A DNA stretch of 10,989 nt from Dehalococcoides mccartyi (GTDB lineage: Bacteria > Chloroflexota > Dehalococcoidia > UBA2979). Shown piece by piece: positions 1 to 5,458 of the stretch. Each line of letters begins with the position of its first letter. Within the stretch, counting starts at the first letter, position 1. The position numbers and the translations under genes were made by a program. The notes below the pieces were generated by a model. That model was not told the origin of the DNA and did not search any database. It was given only the letters and a program-made list of their open reading frames with translations. Location of the stretch: assembly GCA_945888895.1 (NCBI GenBank), contig CAMDAY010000054.1:1-10989 (forward strand), written 5' to 3'.

Positions 1-342
1 AGCGTGGTCGCGCTGGACGAAGTGGTCGCCAGCGATATCGGCCTGAGCGTCGGGCGAGGCCTCTACGTCACCTCGGTGCAGCCGTCGTCCGCGGCGGCGC
101 GTGCCGGCGTCGTGGCGGCCGAGGCGGCCCCGGTTCGCACGACGGGCGCGGCGGCGACGCCCGGCAAGGGCGGCGACGTGATCGTCTCCATCGATGGCCG
201 GGAGACGAAGACCTTTGTCGATCTCGCACGCGCCATCGACAACACGGAGGTCGGCAAGAGCGTGACGATCACCGTGCTGCGCAACGGCCAACGGATGAAC
301 CTGACCGCGCAGCTCCAGCCCTGGGACCTGCGCGCTAACTAG
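1..342 (+). CDS. HtrA/DegP-like serine protease, C-terminal PDZ domain (5' truncated by window edge)
   Basis: The reading frame is open from the first base to a TAG at 340-342, so this is the last 113 codons of a longer gene. The residues form one PDZ domain. It has a carboxylate-loop region (GLYVTSVQPSSAAARAGV, about residues 21-38), then a GGDVIVSIDG strand typical of bacterial HtrA-type PDZ domains, a helix (FVDLARAIDN), and the closing strand pair SVTITVLRNGQ. A short Ala/Pro/Gly-rich insertion separates the first two blocks. In the family this arrangement follows a trypsin-like protease domain in envelope quality-control proteases, and the PDZ binds exposed C-termini. The protease domain would lie upstream and cannot be seen, so a PDZ-only protein like the one at 7994-8779 is the alternative. 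The gene ends 20 bp before a strong terminator shared with convergent cobU. Confidence 0.8.
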   Translation, partial: SVVALDEVVASDIGLSVGRGLYVTSVQPSSAAARAGVVAAEAAPVRTTGAAATPGKGGDVIVSIDGRETKTFVDLARAIDNTEVGKSVTITVLRNGQRMNLTAQLQPWDLRAN

Positions 343-361
343 CGTTCTCGCGCGTCCCTGG

Positions 362-396
362 CACGAACGACCCCGCGCTCGACGGGGTCGTTCGTG
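362..396. terminator. Bidirectional hairpin terminator between the PDZ gene and cobU
   Basis: A perfect 14-bp inverted repeat (arms 362-375 and 383-396) surrounds a 7-nt loop (376-382). It lies 19 bp after the stop of the plus-strand PDZ gene and 56 bp beyond the stop of minus-strand cobU. Neither strand has a long U-run (only short TTCGTG-type ends), as is common in GC-rich genomes. Its symmetry and position between convergent genes support termination in both directions. Confidence 0.75.
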
Positions 397-452
397 TCCA
401 TCGAGTGTCGAGGCCCGCATGTTCCGCACGCGGCGGTCCAGCCCTGAGTTTG

Positions 453-1013
453 CTAGAGAAGCGGCTCGGGTAGGAGCAGTGGGCGGCCCGCGACCACGAG
501 GTACGCCCGCTGCGCCGCCTGCGACACCTGCTGGTTCACACGTCCAAGGACATCGCGATAGGCCCGTCCCAGCGCGTACGGCGGCACGAGGCCATCGCCC
601 ACCTCGTTCGTCACCACGAGGGACGGCCCGCGGCGCGTCGATACCACGTCGAGGAACGCGGCGACATCGCGCATGAGCGTCTCCTCGAACGGTGCGAGGA
701 CGGCGGGCGTTGGCTCGTCGTCGCGGAGCGCGAGCAGGCGGTTCGAGGTCCACACGGCAATGCAGTCCAACAGCAGCACGTCCGCAGCGGGCACCTCGCG
801 GCCGATGGCGGCGAGGTCTGCGCCGGCCTGGAGCGTCCGCCAGGACGACGGGCGGCGCGCCTGGTGGCGGGCGACGCGGTCGCGCATCTCGTCGTCGAGC
901 GGTTCGAGGGTGGCGATATAGGTCACAGAGAGCGCGGCGTGGAGTGCCAACGACTCAGCGAATGCGCTCTTGCCGCTCCGCGCGCCGCCGGTGATGAGCG
1001 TCAGATCGCCCAT
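453..1013 (-). CDS. cobU: Adenosylcobinamide kinase / adenosylcobinamide-phosphate guanylyltransferase
   Basis: This 186-residue protein matches the usual CobU length of about 180. CobU phosphorylates adenosylcobinamide and then transfers GMP to it, giving AdoCbi-GDP for cobalamin nucleotide-loop assembly. Visible motifs are the P-loop GGARSGKS (residues 9-16), the RHQARRPSSWRT segment (49-60) whose His50 aligns with the guanylylated histidine of the family, a Walker-B-like VLLLDC (79-84, Asp83), and the C-terminal NEVGDGLVPP (136-145) and GRVNQ blocks. The ATG at 1013 lies 2 nt after the cobS stop, so the two genes are translationally close, although the frame stays open far upstream. Members often have two adjacent histidines at the active site; here the first is Arg49. 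Third gene of the cobT-cobS-cobU operon. Confidence 0.95.
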   Translation of the reverse strand: MGDLTLITGGARSGKSAFAESLALHAALSVTYIATLEPLDDEMRDRVARHQARRPSSWRTLQAGADLAAIGREVPAADVLLLDCIAVWTSNRLLALRDDEPTPAVLAPFEETLMRDVAAFLDVVSTRRGPSLVVTNEVGDGLVPPYALGRAYRDVLGRVNQQVSQAAQRAYLVVAGRPLLLPEPLL

Positions 1014-1015
1014 CG

Positions 1016-1804
1016 CTAGGAGAGCAGCAGCGGGGCGATCCACCCCTTGTTCGCGGCGGCGAGCAGCGACATCCACACCACCACCTGCGCCACCTCGATC
1101 CCCGCGCCGAAGACGTCGCCGGTGACGCCATCGAGCATCCGTGCCGCGGCACCCGCGAGGATCACCGCGCCGACAGCGGCAACGAGCACCAGCACAAGGC
1201 CCGGCGCGCCGAAGAGCGCGATCGCCGTGCCGACGGCAATCACCGTCGCGAGGGGTGCGGCCACCGGCCAGAGCCCTTGCTGCATCGCATGCCCGAGTCC
1301 TCGAGGCCGCGCGGGTTGGAAGATGACGCCGACGGGGACGACGCTCCAGCGCGCGAGCACCGGTCCGAGCAGCAGCGCCGAGGTGCGCACGGGCTCCGGC
1401 AGCGACGACAGCACGGCCCACTCCGCGAGCAGCACGAGCACCAACGCCATGACGCCTGCCGGCCCGGTGTTGCCCTCGCTCATCACGCCGAGGCGCGCGG
1501 CGCGGTCGCCTTGCACGGCCATGCCGTCCGCCGTGTCTGCGACGCCGTCGAGGTGCAGCCCACCCGAGGCGAGTGCGAGCAGAGCGACCAGGAGCACGGC
1601 GGTCGGGCCGGGCGGCAGGAGCTGGGAGAGCCCGCGGTCGGCCACCACGAGCATTGCGCCGATGAGCAGACCGGCGAGTGGGTACCAGCCGAGCGCTTCC
1701 GCGAACACGCGGTCGTCGTAGGTCTGCACGCGACGCAGCCGCAGCGGCGTGAGGAATTCGAACGCGATGAGTGCGCCACCCAGGTACCGCGAGAGCACGT
1801 TCAC
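1016..1804 (-). CDS. cobS: Adenosylcobinamide-GDP ribazoletransferase (cobalamin synthase)
   Basis: This 262-residue integral membrane enzyme condenses AdoCbi-GDP (from CobU) with alpha-ribazole or its phosphate (from CobT) to give adenosylcobalamin or its phosphate at the cytoplasmic membrane. The family signature GGLHLDGVADTADG (residues 81-94) carries the conserved acidic residues thought to bind metal. GVTGDVFGAG (226-235) is the second conserved block. Several hydrophobic stretches (about 41-56, 66-80, 116-132, 183-220) are probable membrane helices. The loop SEGNTGPAG (109-117) departs from the DSRxGxxG form that I recall as commonest. The start is a GTG that directly abuts the cobT stop (TAAGTG). 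A GGAGG Shine-Dalgarno lies inside the last codons of cobT, which supports this start and translational coupling. Confidence 0.95.
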   Translation of the reverse strand: MNVLSRYLGGALIAFEFLTPLRLRRVQTYDDRVFAEALGWYPLAGLLIGAMLVVADRGLSQLLPPGPTAVLLVALLALASGGLHLDGVADTADGMAVQGDRAARLGVMSEGNTGPAGVMALVLVLLAEWAVLSSLPEPVRTSALLLGPVLARWSVVPVGVIFQPARPRGLGHAMQQGLWPVAAPLATVIAVGTAIALFGAPGLVLVLVAAVGAVILAGAAARMLDGVTGDVFGAGIEVAQVVVWMSLLAAANKGWIAPLLLS

Positions 1805-2902
1805 TTACGCCTCCGGCTCGACGACGACGTCGGAGTCGGTCACGCCCGCCTCGGAGAACGTCGCCATCTCGTCGAGCAGCCGGCAGGCGGCGACGCACAG
1901 CGTCATGCCCAGCGCGGCGCCCGACCCCTCGCCGAGACGCAGCCCGAGGTCGAGCAGCGGATCGAGTCGGAGGTGTTCAAGGGTCGCGGTGTGCCCCGGC
2001 TCCGACGAACGGTGCGAGGCGATCACGAACGACCCCGATGCGGGCGCGATCGCCGTGGCGATCAGCGCGGCGGCGCCGGAGATGACACCGTCCATCAGCA
2101 CCGGCATGCGCGCGGCAGCCGCGCCGAGGTACACGCCCGCCAGCACACCGACCTCGAACCCGCCGACGGCGGCGAGGAGGCCCACGCCGTCGGTCGCGTC
2201 GGGTCGATGCAGCGCGAGGGCGCGCTCGATCGCCTGCACTTTGCGCTCGTGGTGCGCGTCGTCGATGCCCGTGCCTCGCCCCGTCACCGCGCGTGGAGGG
2301 TGGCTGGTCGCGACGGCGATGATCGCCGCCGCGGAGGTCGTGTTGCCGATGCCCATCTCACCCGCCGCGATGATGTCCGCGCCGTCCTTAGCGCGTTCGC
2401 GCGCGACGAGGGCGATGCCCTCCGCGACCGCCTGCTCGGCGAGCGCGCGCGTCATTGCAGGTTCCACGGTCATGTCGCGCGTGCCGGGCGCGAGGCGCAG
2501 CCGCAGCAGGCGAGGATCCTCGGGCGTTTCGCGTGCGACGCCGGCGTCGACCACCAGGACGCGCGCCCCGGCATGCGCAGCGAGGACGTTGATCGCCGCA
2601 CCGCCCGCGAGGAAGTTCGCGACCATCTGCGCGGTCACCTCAGTCGGGTAGGCGGAGACGCCCTGTGCTGTGACGCCGTGATCCCCCGCTGCGACGACGA
2701 TCAGCCGGCGGTCAAGCTGCGGGCGCGCCTGTCCGGTGATCCCGGCGATGCGTGCGGCGAGTGCCTCGAGGCGTCCGAGCGCGCCGGGCGGCTTCGTCAG
2801 GTCGTCCTGGCGCCGGTCGGCCGCCTCGATCGCGGCCGCGTCCGCGCCGCCGATCGAGGCGACGGTCTGGGCGATCAGCGCTGCGGGGTCGGAGACGAAC
2901 AT
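1805..2902 (-). CDS. cobT: Nicotinate-nucleotide--dimethylbenzimidazole phosphoribosyltransferase
   Basis: CobT transfers the phosphoribosyl group of nicotinate mononucleotide to the lower-ligand base (5,6-dimethylbenzimidazole or a relative), giving alpha-ribazole phosphate. The 365-residue length fits the family (about 350). Conserved blocks are DDLTKPPGALGRLE (residues 33-46), AAGDHGVTAQGVSAYP (71-86), GEMGIGNTT (181-189), TGRGTGIDD (207-215) and GEGSGAALGM (324-333). Glu325 in the last block aligns with the catalytic base of the Salmonella enzyme. The frame is open for about 470 bp upstream. ATG 2902 is chosen because GAGG lies 5 nt before it and homology begins there. First gene of a minus-strand operon with cobS and cobU. 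No cobalamin riboswitch is visible in the short upstream gap. Confidence 0.95.
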   Translation of the reverse strand: MFVSDPAALIAQTVASIGGADAAAIEAADRRQDDLTKPPGALGRLEALAARIAGITGQARPQLDRRLIVVAAGDHGVTAQGVSAYPTEVTAQMVANFLAGGAAINVLAAHAGARVLVVDAGVARETPEDPRLLRLRLAPGTRDMTVEPAMTRALAEQAVAEGIALVARERAKDGADIIAAGEMGIGNTTSAAAIIAVATSHPPRAVTGRGTGIDDAHHERKVQAIERALALHRPDATDGVGLLAAVGGFEVGVLAGVYLGAAAARMPVLMDGVISGAAALIATAIAPASGSFVIASHRSSEPGHTATLEHLRLDPLLDLGLRLGEGSGAALGMTLCVAACRLLDEMATFSEAGVTDSDVVVEPEA

Positions 2903-3009
2903 CGCTACCTCGACGGAAACGTGCGGCGGAGACCGCTGGCACCCGAGTGTACCCGGGACATCGCCTCGGTACCGAGCGTCCGTCGCGCAGCGGGCGATAC
3001 TGTCCTCAT
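2903..3009. promoter_or_regulatory. Divergent promoter region between cobT and the methyltransferase gene, with a 12-bp palindrome
   Basis: This 107-bp gap must hold both divergent promoters. On the minus strand a TACACT (-10-like) lies at 2946-2951, leaving a cobT leader of about 35 nt. On the plus strand GATACT at 2996-3001 lies only 8 nt before the methyltransferase ATG, which suggests a leaderless or nearly leaderless mRNA. No good -35 is seen for either. A perfect palindrome CTCGGTACCGAG (2965-2976) sits between them, near the -35 position of both, and could be an operator. The gap is too short for a full cobalamin riboswitch. Confidence 0.4.
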
Positions 3010-3744
3010 ATGAACGACTACTACGCGCAGGCGCCGGAGCTCTACGACGAGACCGCTCGAGGCATCCCCGGTGATGTCGAGTTCTACCGCGAACTCGCCG
3101 TCGCCTCCGGCGGACCGGTCGTCGAGCTGGGCGTCGGCACGGGCCGCATCGCGATCCCGACGGCGCAGGCCGGCGTCGAGATGATCGGGATCGATCTCGT
3201 CCCGGAGATGCTCGAGGTCGCGCGGGCCCGCGCGGCGGCGGCAGGCGTGTCCTCGAGGCTGCGACTGGTGCAGGGCGACATGCGGTCGTTCGTCCTCGAC
3301 TCGCTGGTCCCGCTGGTGACGATTCCGTTCCGCTCGTTCTTACATAACATCGACGATGCCGACCAGCAGGCAACGCTCGCGGCGTGCCACCGGGCGCTGC
3401 GGCCTGGTGGTTGCCTGGCGCTCAACGTCTTCAACCCCGACCTGGGGATCATCGAGCGGTGGTCAGGGAAGAGCACTCGCCACTACGAACCGTTCGATGC
3501 CGCCGGGCGGGTCGAGGCGCACCACGACTTCCGGCCGCAGCCGCGCACGGTCACCTCGAAGTTGCGGTGGTACCAGGGCGGGGCAACCCGGCGGGGAGCA
3601 CTCACCCTCCGCTACGTCACCCGCGAGGAGATGGAGCAGTTGCTGGGGAACGCGGGCTTCGAGGTGGAGGCGCTGTACGGCGACTGCCATCGGGCCCCGT
3701 TCAGCCCATCCTCGACGGAGCTCGTATTCATAGCGCGGCGGTAA
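3010..3744 (+). CDS. Class I SAM-dependent methyltransferase
   Basis: This 244-residue protein has the Rossmann-fold methyltransferase pattern. Motif I is VVELGVGTGRIAIP (residues 37-50), the acidic end of strand 2 is IGIDLVPEML (59-68, Asp62 probably binding the SAM ribose), then QGDM (88-91) and RALRPGG (128-134) before strand 5. The C-terminal part (about 180-244) includes RYVTREEMEQLLGNAGFEVE, which is common in methyltransferases acting on small molecules. The substrate cannot be read from sequence. Divergence from cobT does not show a cobalamin role: it resembles none of the corrin-ring methylases. The ATG at 3010 starts the recognisable homology. There is no clear Shine-Dalgarno, consistent with leaderless translation, although the frame is open further upstream. 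Confidence 0.88.
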   Translation: MNDYYAQAPELYDETARGIPGDVEFYRELAVASGGPVVELGVGTGRIAIPTAQAGVEMIGIDLVPEMLEVARARAAAAGVSSRLRLVQGDMRSFVLDSLVPLVTIPFRSFLHNIDDADQQATLAACHRALRPGGCLALNVFNPDLGIIERWSGKSTRHYEPFDAAGRVEAHHDFRPQPRTVTSKLRWYQGGATRRGALTLRYVTREEMEQLLGNAGFEVEALYGDCHRAPFSPSSTELVFIARR

Positions 3745-3750
3745 CGCCGC
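3735..3750 (+). terminator. Stable GUAA-tetraloop hairpin at the methyltransferase stop codon
   Basis: A 6-bp GC-only stem (GCGGCG 3735-3740 with CGCCGC 3745-3750) closes a GTAA tetraloop of GNRA type, and the TAA stop codon lies in the loop. There is no U-tract after it, so termination is only possible, and it may instead protect the 3' end. Confidence 0.35.
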
Positions 3751-3808
3751 CTGGTAAAGAGCAGGTAAGGATTCTCCTCATCAATGCCGATAGTGGCAGA
3801 AATGAGGG

Positions 3809-3836
3809 TTGACATGTCCTTTCGCGCAAGTATGAT
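3809..3836 (+). promoter_or_regulatory. Sigma-70-type promoter (distal) for the riboswitch-zinc-ribbon transcript
   Basis: A perfect TTGACA (3809-3814) is followed after 16 bp by TATGAT (3831-3836, 5 of 6 matches to consensus). This is the best consensus promoter in the window. Transcription would start near 3843, about 50 nt before the c-di-AMP aptamer. It lies in an intergenic stretch that is less GC-rich than its surroundings. Confidence 0.7.
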
Positions 3837-3859
3837 CTTGTCGTCACAAGCACGAACCG

Positions 3860-3888
3860 TTCACAGGTGTGATTGGTACGCGTAAAGT
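3860..3888 (+). promoter_or_regulatory. Second sigma-70-type promoter (proximal), start predicted at the aptamer edge
   Basis: TTCACA (3860-3865, 5 of 6 matches) is followed after 17 bp by TAAAGT (3883-3888, 4 of 6). Transcription would begin near 3895, directly at the 5' strand of the riboswitch P1 helix (3896). That fit argues that this promoter may be the one that matters, or that two promoters act in tandem. Confidence 0.5.
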
Positions 3889-3895
3889 GACAAGT

Positions 3896-4020
3896 AGCAG
3901 CCAAATCTTCGTCGAGAGCGGCGAAGACCGGGGGACCCAACGACTGGGGTGAATCCTTCCAACCGCGGAAGGACGGGCGCTTCTGAACCAGCCCGAACCC
4001 GACAGCTAACCTCGGCGGCT
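3896..4020 (+). promoter_or_regulatory. Cyclic-di-AMP riboswitch (ydaO/yuaA type)
   Basis: The conserved core of the ydaO/yuaA family is readable in order: CCGGGGGACCCAA (3928-3940), TGGGGTGAATC (3945-3955), and CCCGACAGCTAACCTCG (3998-4014). Helices fit the family: P1 AGCAGCC (3896-3902) with GGCGGCT (4014-4020), one mismatch; an 8-bp hairpin 3906-3913/3920-3927; CCTTCC (3955-3960) with GGAAGG (3967-3972); and GGGC (3975-3978) with GCCC (3991-3994). In known members, c-di-AMP binding turns expression off, and targets are mostly potassium or osmolyte transporters and cell-wall enzymes. Here the first gene downstream encodes a zinc-ribbon protein. The assignment rests on core motif and helix matches read by eye. 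Confidence 0.92.
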
Positions 4021-4037
4021 CACTGGATCAGCCCAAC

Positions 4038-4075
4038 CCGGCGGGATGCCGGCGCAAGAACCTCCAAGAAGGAGG
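4038..4075 (+). promoter_or_regulatory. Candidate expression platform: two hairpins, the second sequestering the Shine-Dalgarno
   Basis: After the aptamer come a hairpin CCGGC (4038-4042) / GCCGG (4048-4052) and a second, CCTCC (4061-4065) / GGAGG (4071-4075), with an AAGAA loop. The GGAGG is the Shine-Dalgarno of the zinc-ribbon gene (start GTG 4082), so the second hairpin would hide the ribosome site. GGCT (4017-4020), which is part of the P1 3' strand, can alternatively pair with AGCC (4030-4033), giving a possible switch between aptamer and downstream folding. There is no U-tract, so translational control is more likely than termination. Confidence 0.55.
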
Positions 4076-4081
4076 GTGGCA

Positions 4082-4294
4082 GTGCTGAACAGTGCTCCTC
4101 CCAAGAACTGCCCGCGTTGTCGCGGACTCATGATTATCGAAGACGACTGGTACGGTAAGTTCGGTACCTGCGTCGCCTGCGGCTACGTTCACGAGAACGA
4201 ACGCTGCAACCCTGAGGACCTCGTCGAGGAAGAGCGTCTGGCTGCTGGCAAGCAGCGCCGCCGCCAGCCCTCGCACGGCAAGCTCCGCCTCTAA
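4082..4294 (+). CDS. Small zinc-ribbon protein under c-di-AMP riboswitch control
   Basis: A 70-residue protein with one four-cysteine zinc ribbon. CPRC (residues 10-13) and CVACGY (27-32) are separated by an acidic/aromatic segment (EDDWYGKFG). A charged tail follows (EDLVEEERLAAGKQRRR), which is helix-like and basic at its end. The fold is common in transcription- and translation-associated proteins and could bind nucleic acid or a protein partner. No specific function can be assigned. GTG 4082 is chosen over the upstream in-frame ATG 4046 and GTG 4076 because GGAGG (4071-4075) lies 6 nt before it, and because the ATG falls inside a regulatory hairpin. The gene is preceded by a c-di-AMP riboswitch, which implies control by cell-wall or osmotic state. 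Confidence 0.85.
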   Translation: MLNSAPPKNCPRCRGLMIIEDDWYGKFGTCVACGYVHENERCNPEDLVEEERLAAGKQRRRQPSHGKLRL

Positions 4295-4301
4295 GCCTCG
4301 C

Positions 4302-4372
4302 CCCGCCTCGGCGGGCTGCGCCTAGAACATCGGTCGAGCGCACCTGCTATGGCGCCCCTGCGAAGGGGGGCC
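4302..4372 (+). terminator. Two GC-rich hairpins after the zinc-ribbon gene (possible terminator region)
   Basis: CCCGCC (4302-4307) faces GGCGGG (4310-4315), in practice a 5-bp stem with a 4-nt loop, 7 bp after the stop codon. A second hairpin pairs GGC..CCCCT (4351-4359) with AGGGG..GCC (4364-4372) with one G-G mismatch. Neither has a U-tract. Either could end the zinc-ribbon transcript, or the second could belong to the leader of the next gene. Confidence 0.3.
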
Positions 4373-4401
4373 ACAGCTCCGTGTCCACGATCGGCAACGG
4401 C

Positions 4402-4430
4402 TTCCGAAGTCACATGCTTGCTCGTATGCT
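4402..4430 (+). promoter_or_regulatory. Weak candidate promoter for the ABM-like gene
   Basis: TATGCT (4425-4430) resembles a -10 box, and TTCCGA (4402-4407) lies 17 bp upstream as a poor -35. The start would be near 4437, about 32 nt before the ATG at 4469. Support is only the hexamer match and the spacing. Confidence 0.3.
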
Positions 4431-4468
4431 GCGTCGGCAGCGCGACCGCGCGCAGAGATGGGGACCAG

Positions 4469-4783
4469 ATGTCATTTGTCCGCGTTACCTACGTCGTCCC
4501 GCGCGATGGTCAGGTGGAGCGTGTGAAGGAGCAGCTAACCAAGCTCTCCGCGTACTTCGCCACCCAGCCCGGCTACATCGAGGGTTACCTCTTGCTCTCG
4601 CACCCGTATGCGAATCCGCCGGCACTCGGCCGCTTCGGCGCCTGGGAGAGCGACAAGATGGCGGAAGAGGCGGCGCAGGCCGAACACGGCATGGCCCTCC
4701 GTGCCGAGTTGCTGCGACTCGTCCACGAAGAGTCGCACCTCGAGCTCACGTTCGTCGGCCAGCGAGACGCCGGGGCCAAGTAG
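4469..4783 (+). CDS. Antibiotic-biosynthesis-monooxygenase (ABM)-like dimeric alpha/beta-barrel protein
   Basis: A 104-residue protein with the ferredoxin-like dimeric alpha/beta-barrel pattern. Strand 1 is SFVRVTYVVPRDGQ (2-15), the helix VERVKEQLTKLSAYFATQPG (16-35) leads into strand 2 YIEGYLLLSHP (36-46), and strand 3 is ALGRFGAWES (52-61). A second helix follows (63-86), then a last strand HLELTFVGQ (90-98). The 'PGYxxGYLL...W.S..A...' layout is that of ABM/Dabb-type domains, found in small monooxygenases, heme-degrading enzymes and proteins of unknown role, so no reaction is assigned. ATG 4469 fits the domain start and has a GGGGA stretch just upstream; longer in-frame starts (from 4349) would add a low-complexity leader. 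The gene stands alone, with its own terminator downstream. Confidence 0.75.
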   Translation: MSFVRVTYVVPRDGQVERVKEQLTKLSAYFATQPGYIEGYLLLSHPYANPPALGRFGAWESDKMAEEAAQAEHGMALRAELLRLVHEESHLELTFVGQRDAGAK

Positions 4784-4809
4784 GGGCTTACAGCCGATCG
4801 TCGGTACAA

Positions 4810-4845
4810 CCCCGACCTCGCGCCCGTGAAGACACGAGGTCGGGG
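4810..4845 (+). terminator. Hairpin terminator after the ABM-like gene
   Basis: A perfect 11-bp inverted repeat, CCCCGACCTCG (4810-4820) with CGAGGTCGGGG (4835-4845), around a 14-nt loop, starting 27 bp after the stop codon. No U-tract. Position and stability support a terminator. Confidence 0.6.
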
Positions 4846-4968
4846 GTGATACCGCCCGAGGTGTAGGGAGCAACTCCCACCATCCACGGGTTTCTCCTCA
4901 TAGGGAGCGTCGGGTTCCGACCGTAATCTCGGCCGGTGACCTGCGACGAGACCTTCGAGGAGACCCTG

Positions 4969-5154
4969 ATGGGTGACGATGCAACACAGCTCCATGTGCT
5001 GACCCCGGGGATCCTGGCCTGTGTACATCACTGGCTGCTGGGGGAACCGGTGAACAACCAGGTCGCCGACGCCAACGCTAAGGCTGCGGCACGCCCCGCC
5101 GACCGCCCCGCCCTCCCGGCGCGCCTCTTTACCCTCGACCGCCCCGGTAGCTAG
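4969..5154 (+). CDS. Small protein of unknown function with a CVHHW motif
   Basis: A 61-codon frame begins at ATG 4969, 7 nt after an AGGAG-type Shine-Dalgarno (GAGGAG, 4957-4962). That is why this start is preferred to the in-frame GTG at 4936. The N-terminal half holds ILACVHHWLLGEPVNN (residues 15-30), and the rest is Ala/Pro/Arg-rich with no further cysteine. From memory, small Chloroflexota proteins with a C-x-H-x-W motif usually carry a CxxCG pair about 15-20 residues later, forming a zinc ribbon. Here that place reads DANAKAAAR (33-41), so the second half looks lost or altered. The good Shine-Dalgarno argues for a translated gene; the poor C-terminal half argues for decay. No function is assigned. 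Confidence 0.5.
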   Translation: MGDDATQLHVLTPGILACVHHWLLGEPVNNQVADANAKAAARPADRPALPARLFTLDRPGS

Positions 5155-5203
5155 CTCGGACGGGGCGGAGCGCCCTCGAGGCGAGCACGGTCGGAGTGGC
5201 CGT

Positions 5204-5243
5204 GTGGGGCGGCCCACCCCTCCCCCTCCCGGCGCGGGAGGGG
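5204..5243 (-). repeat. REP-like GC-rich repeat, inverted arm 1
   Basis: This segment is the reverse complement of 5417-5458, apart from a 2-nt indel: GTGGGGCGGCCCACCCC, then a C/T-rich run, then CCCGGCGCGGG. Within it CCCCTCCC (5223-5230) pairs with GGGAGGGG (5236-5243) around a GGCGC loop. It forms an inverted pair with the unit at 5371-5458, like REP doublets. Confidence 0.7.
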
Positions 5244-5370
5244 TGAGAAGCGGAATCGAGTGTGAGGAACTGCGCCCCTCATACTCCCGGCGGAACTCGA
5301 TGTGGCCGCGCCAGGTCGATGCGAGTGATACGCACCGTTCCTGAGGAGCACGGCCTTCATCGCTGGATCC

Positions 5371-5458
5371 GTCGGATCCGGGATGCTCGAAGGGGCGAAG
5401 CCCCTTCGTTTCCATCCCCCTCCCGCGCCGGGAGGGGGCAGGGGGTGGGCCGCCCCAC
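5371..5458 (+). repeat. REP-like repeat unit, copy 1 of a two-hairpin family
   Basis: The unit has two hairpins in series: CGAAGGGGC (5388-5396) / GCCCCTTCG (5400-5408) with a GAA loop, and CCCCCTCCC (5416-5424) / GGGAGGGGG (5430-5438) with a GCGCC loop. A GC-rich tail ends GGGCCGCCCC. It aligns over almost its whole length to 8881-8965, with shared spacer pieces (CGGATC.GGGAT, CATCCCCC, GGGGGCAGGGGG). Such short noncoding palindromic repeats sit between genes in many genomes and are often spread by RAYT-type transposases, none of which is present here. Confidence 0.75.

Noticed and set aside
453..1898. Extended 481-residue version of CobU
   Set aside because: The frame is open upstream through cobS, but the extra 295 residues are Arg/Ala-rich out-of-frame cobS. 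The P-loop start, the operon spacing and the family length put the start at 1013.
1277..3013. A 578-codon plus-strand open frame opposite cobS and cobT
   Set aside because: The translation is Arg/His/Asp/Glu-rich low-complexity protein with no motif, and it lies antisense to genes with clear family signatures. Long antisense frames are expected in GC-rich coding DNA.
3843..3895. tRNA or other known small RNA upstream of the aptamer
   Set aside because: No cloverleaf or T-loop sequence is present. The bases are better explained as promoter and leader.
3949..4158. 69-codon plus-strand ORF inside the riboswitch
   Set aside because: It starts in the conserved aptamer core and runs out of frame into the zinc-ribbon gene, without a Shine-Dalgarno.
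5204..5458. CRISPR array or insertion sequence
   Set aside because: There are only two units, in inverted orientation, with no regular spacers and no transposase.
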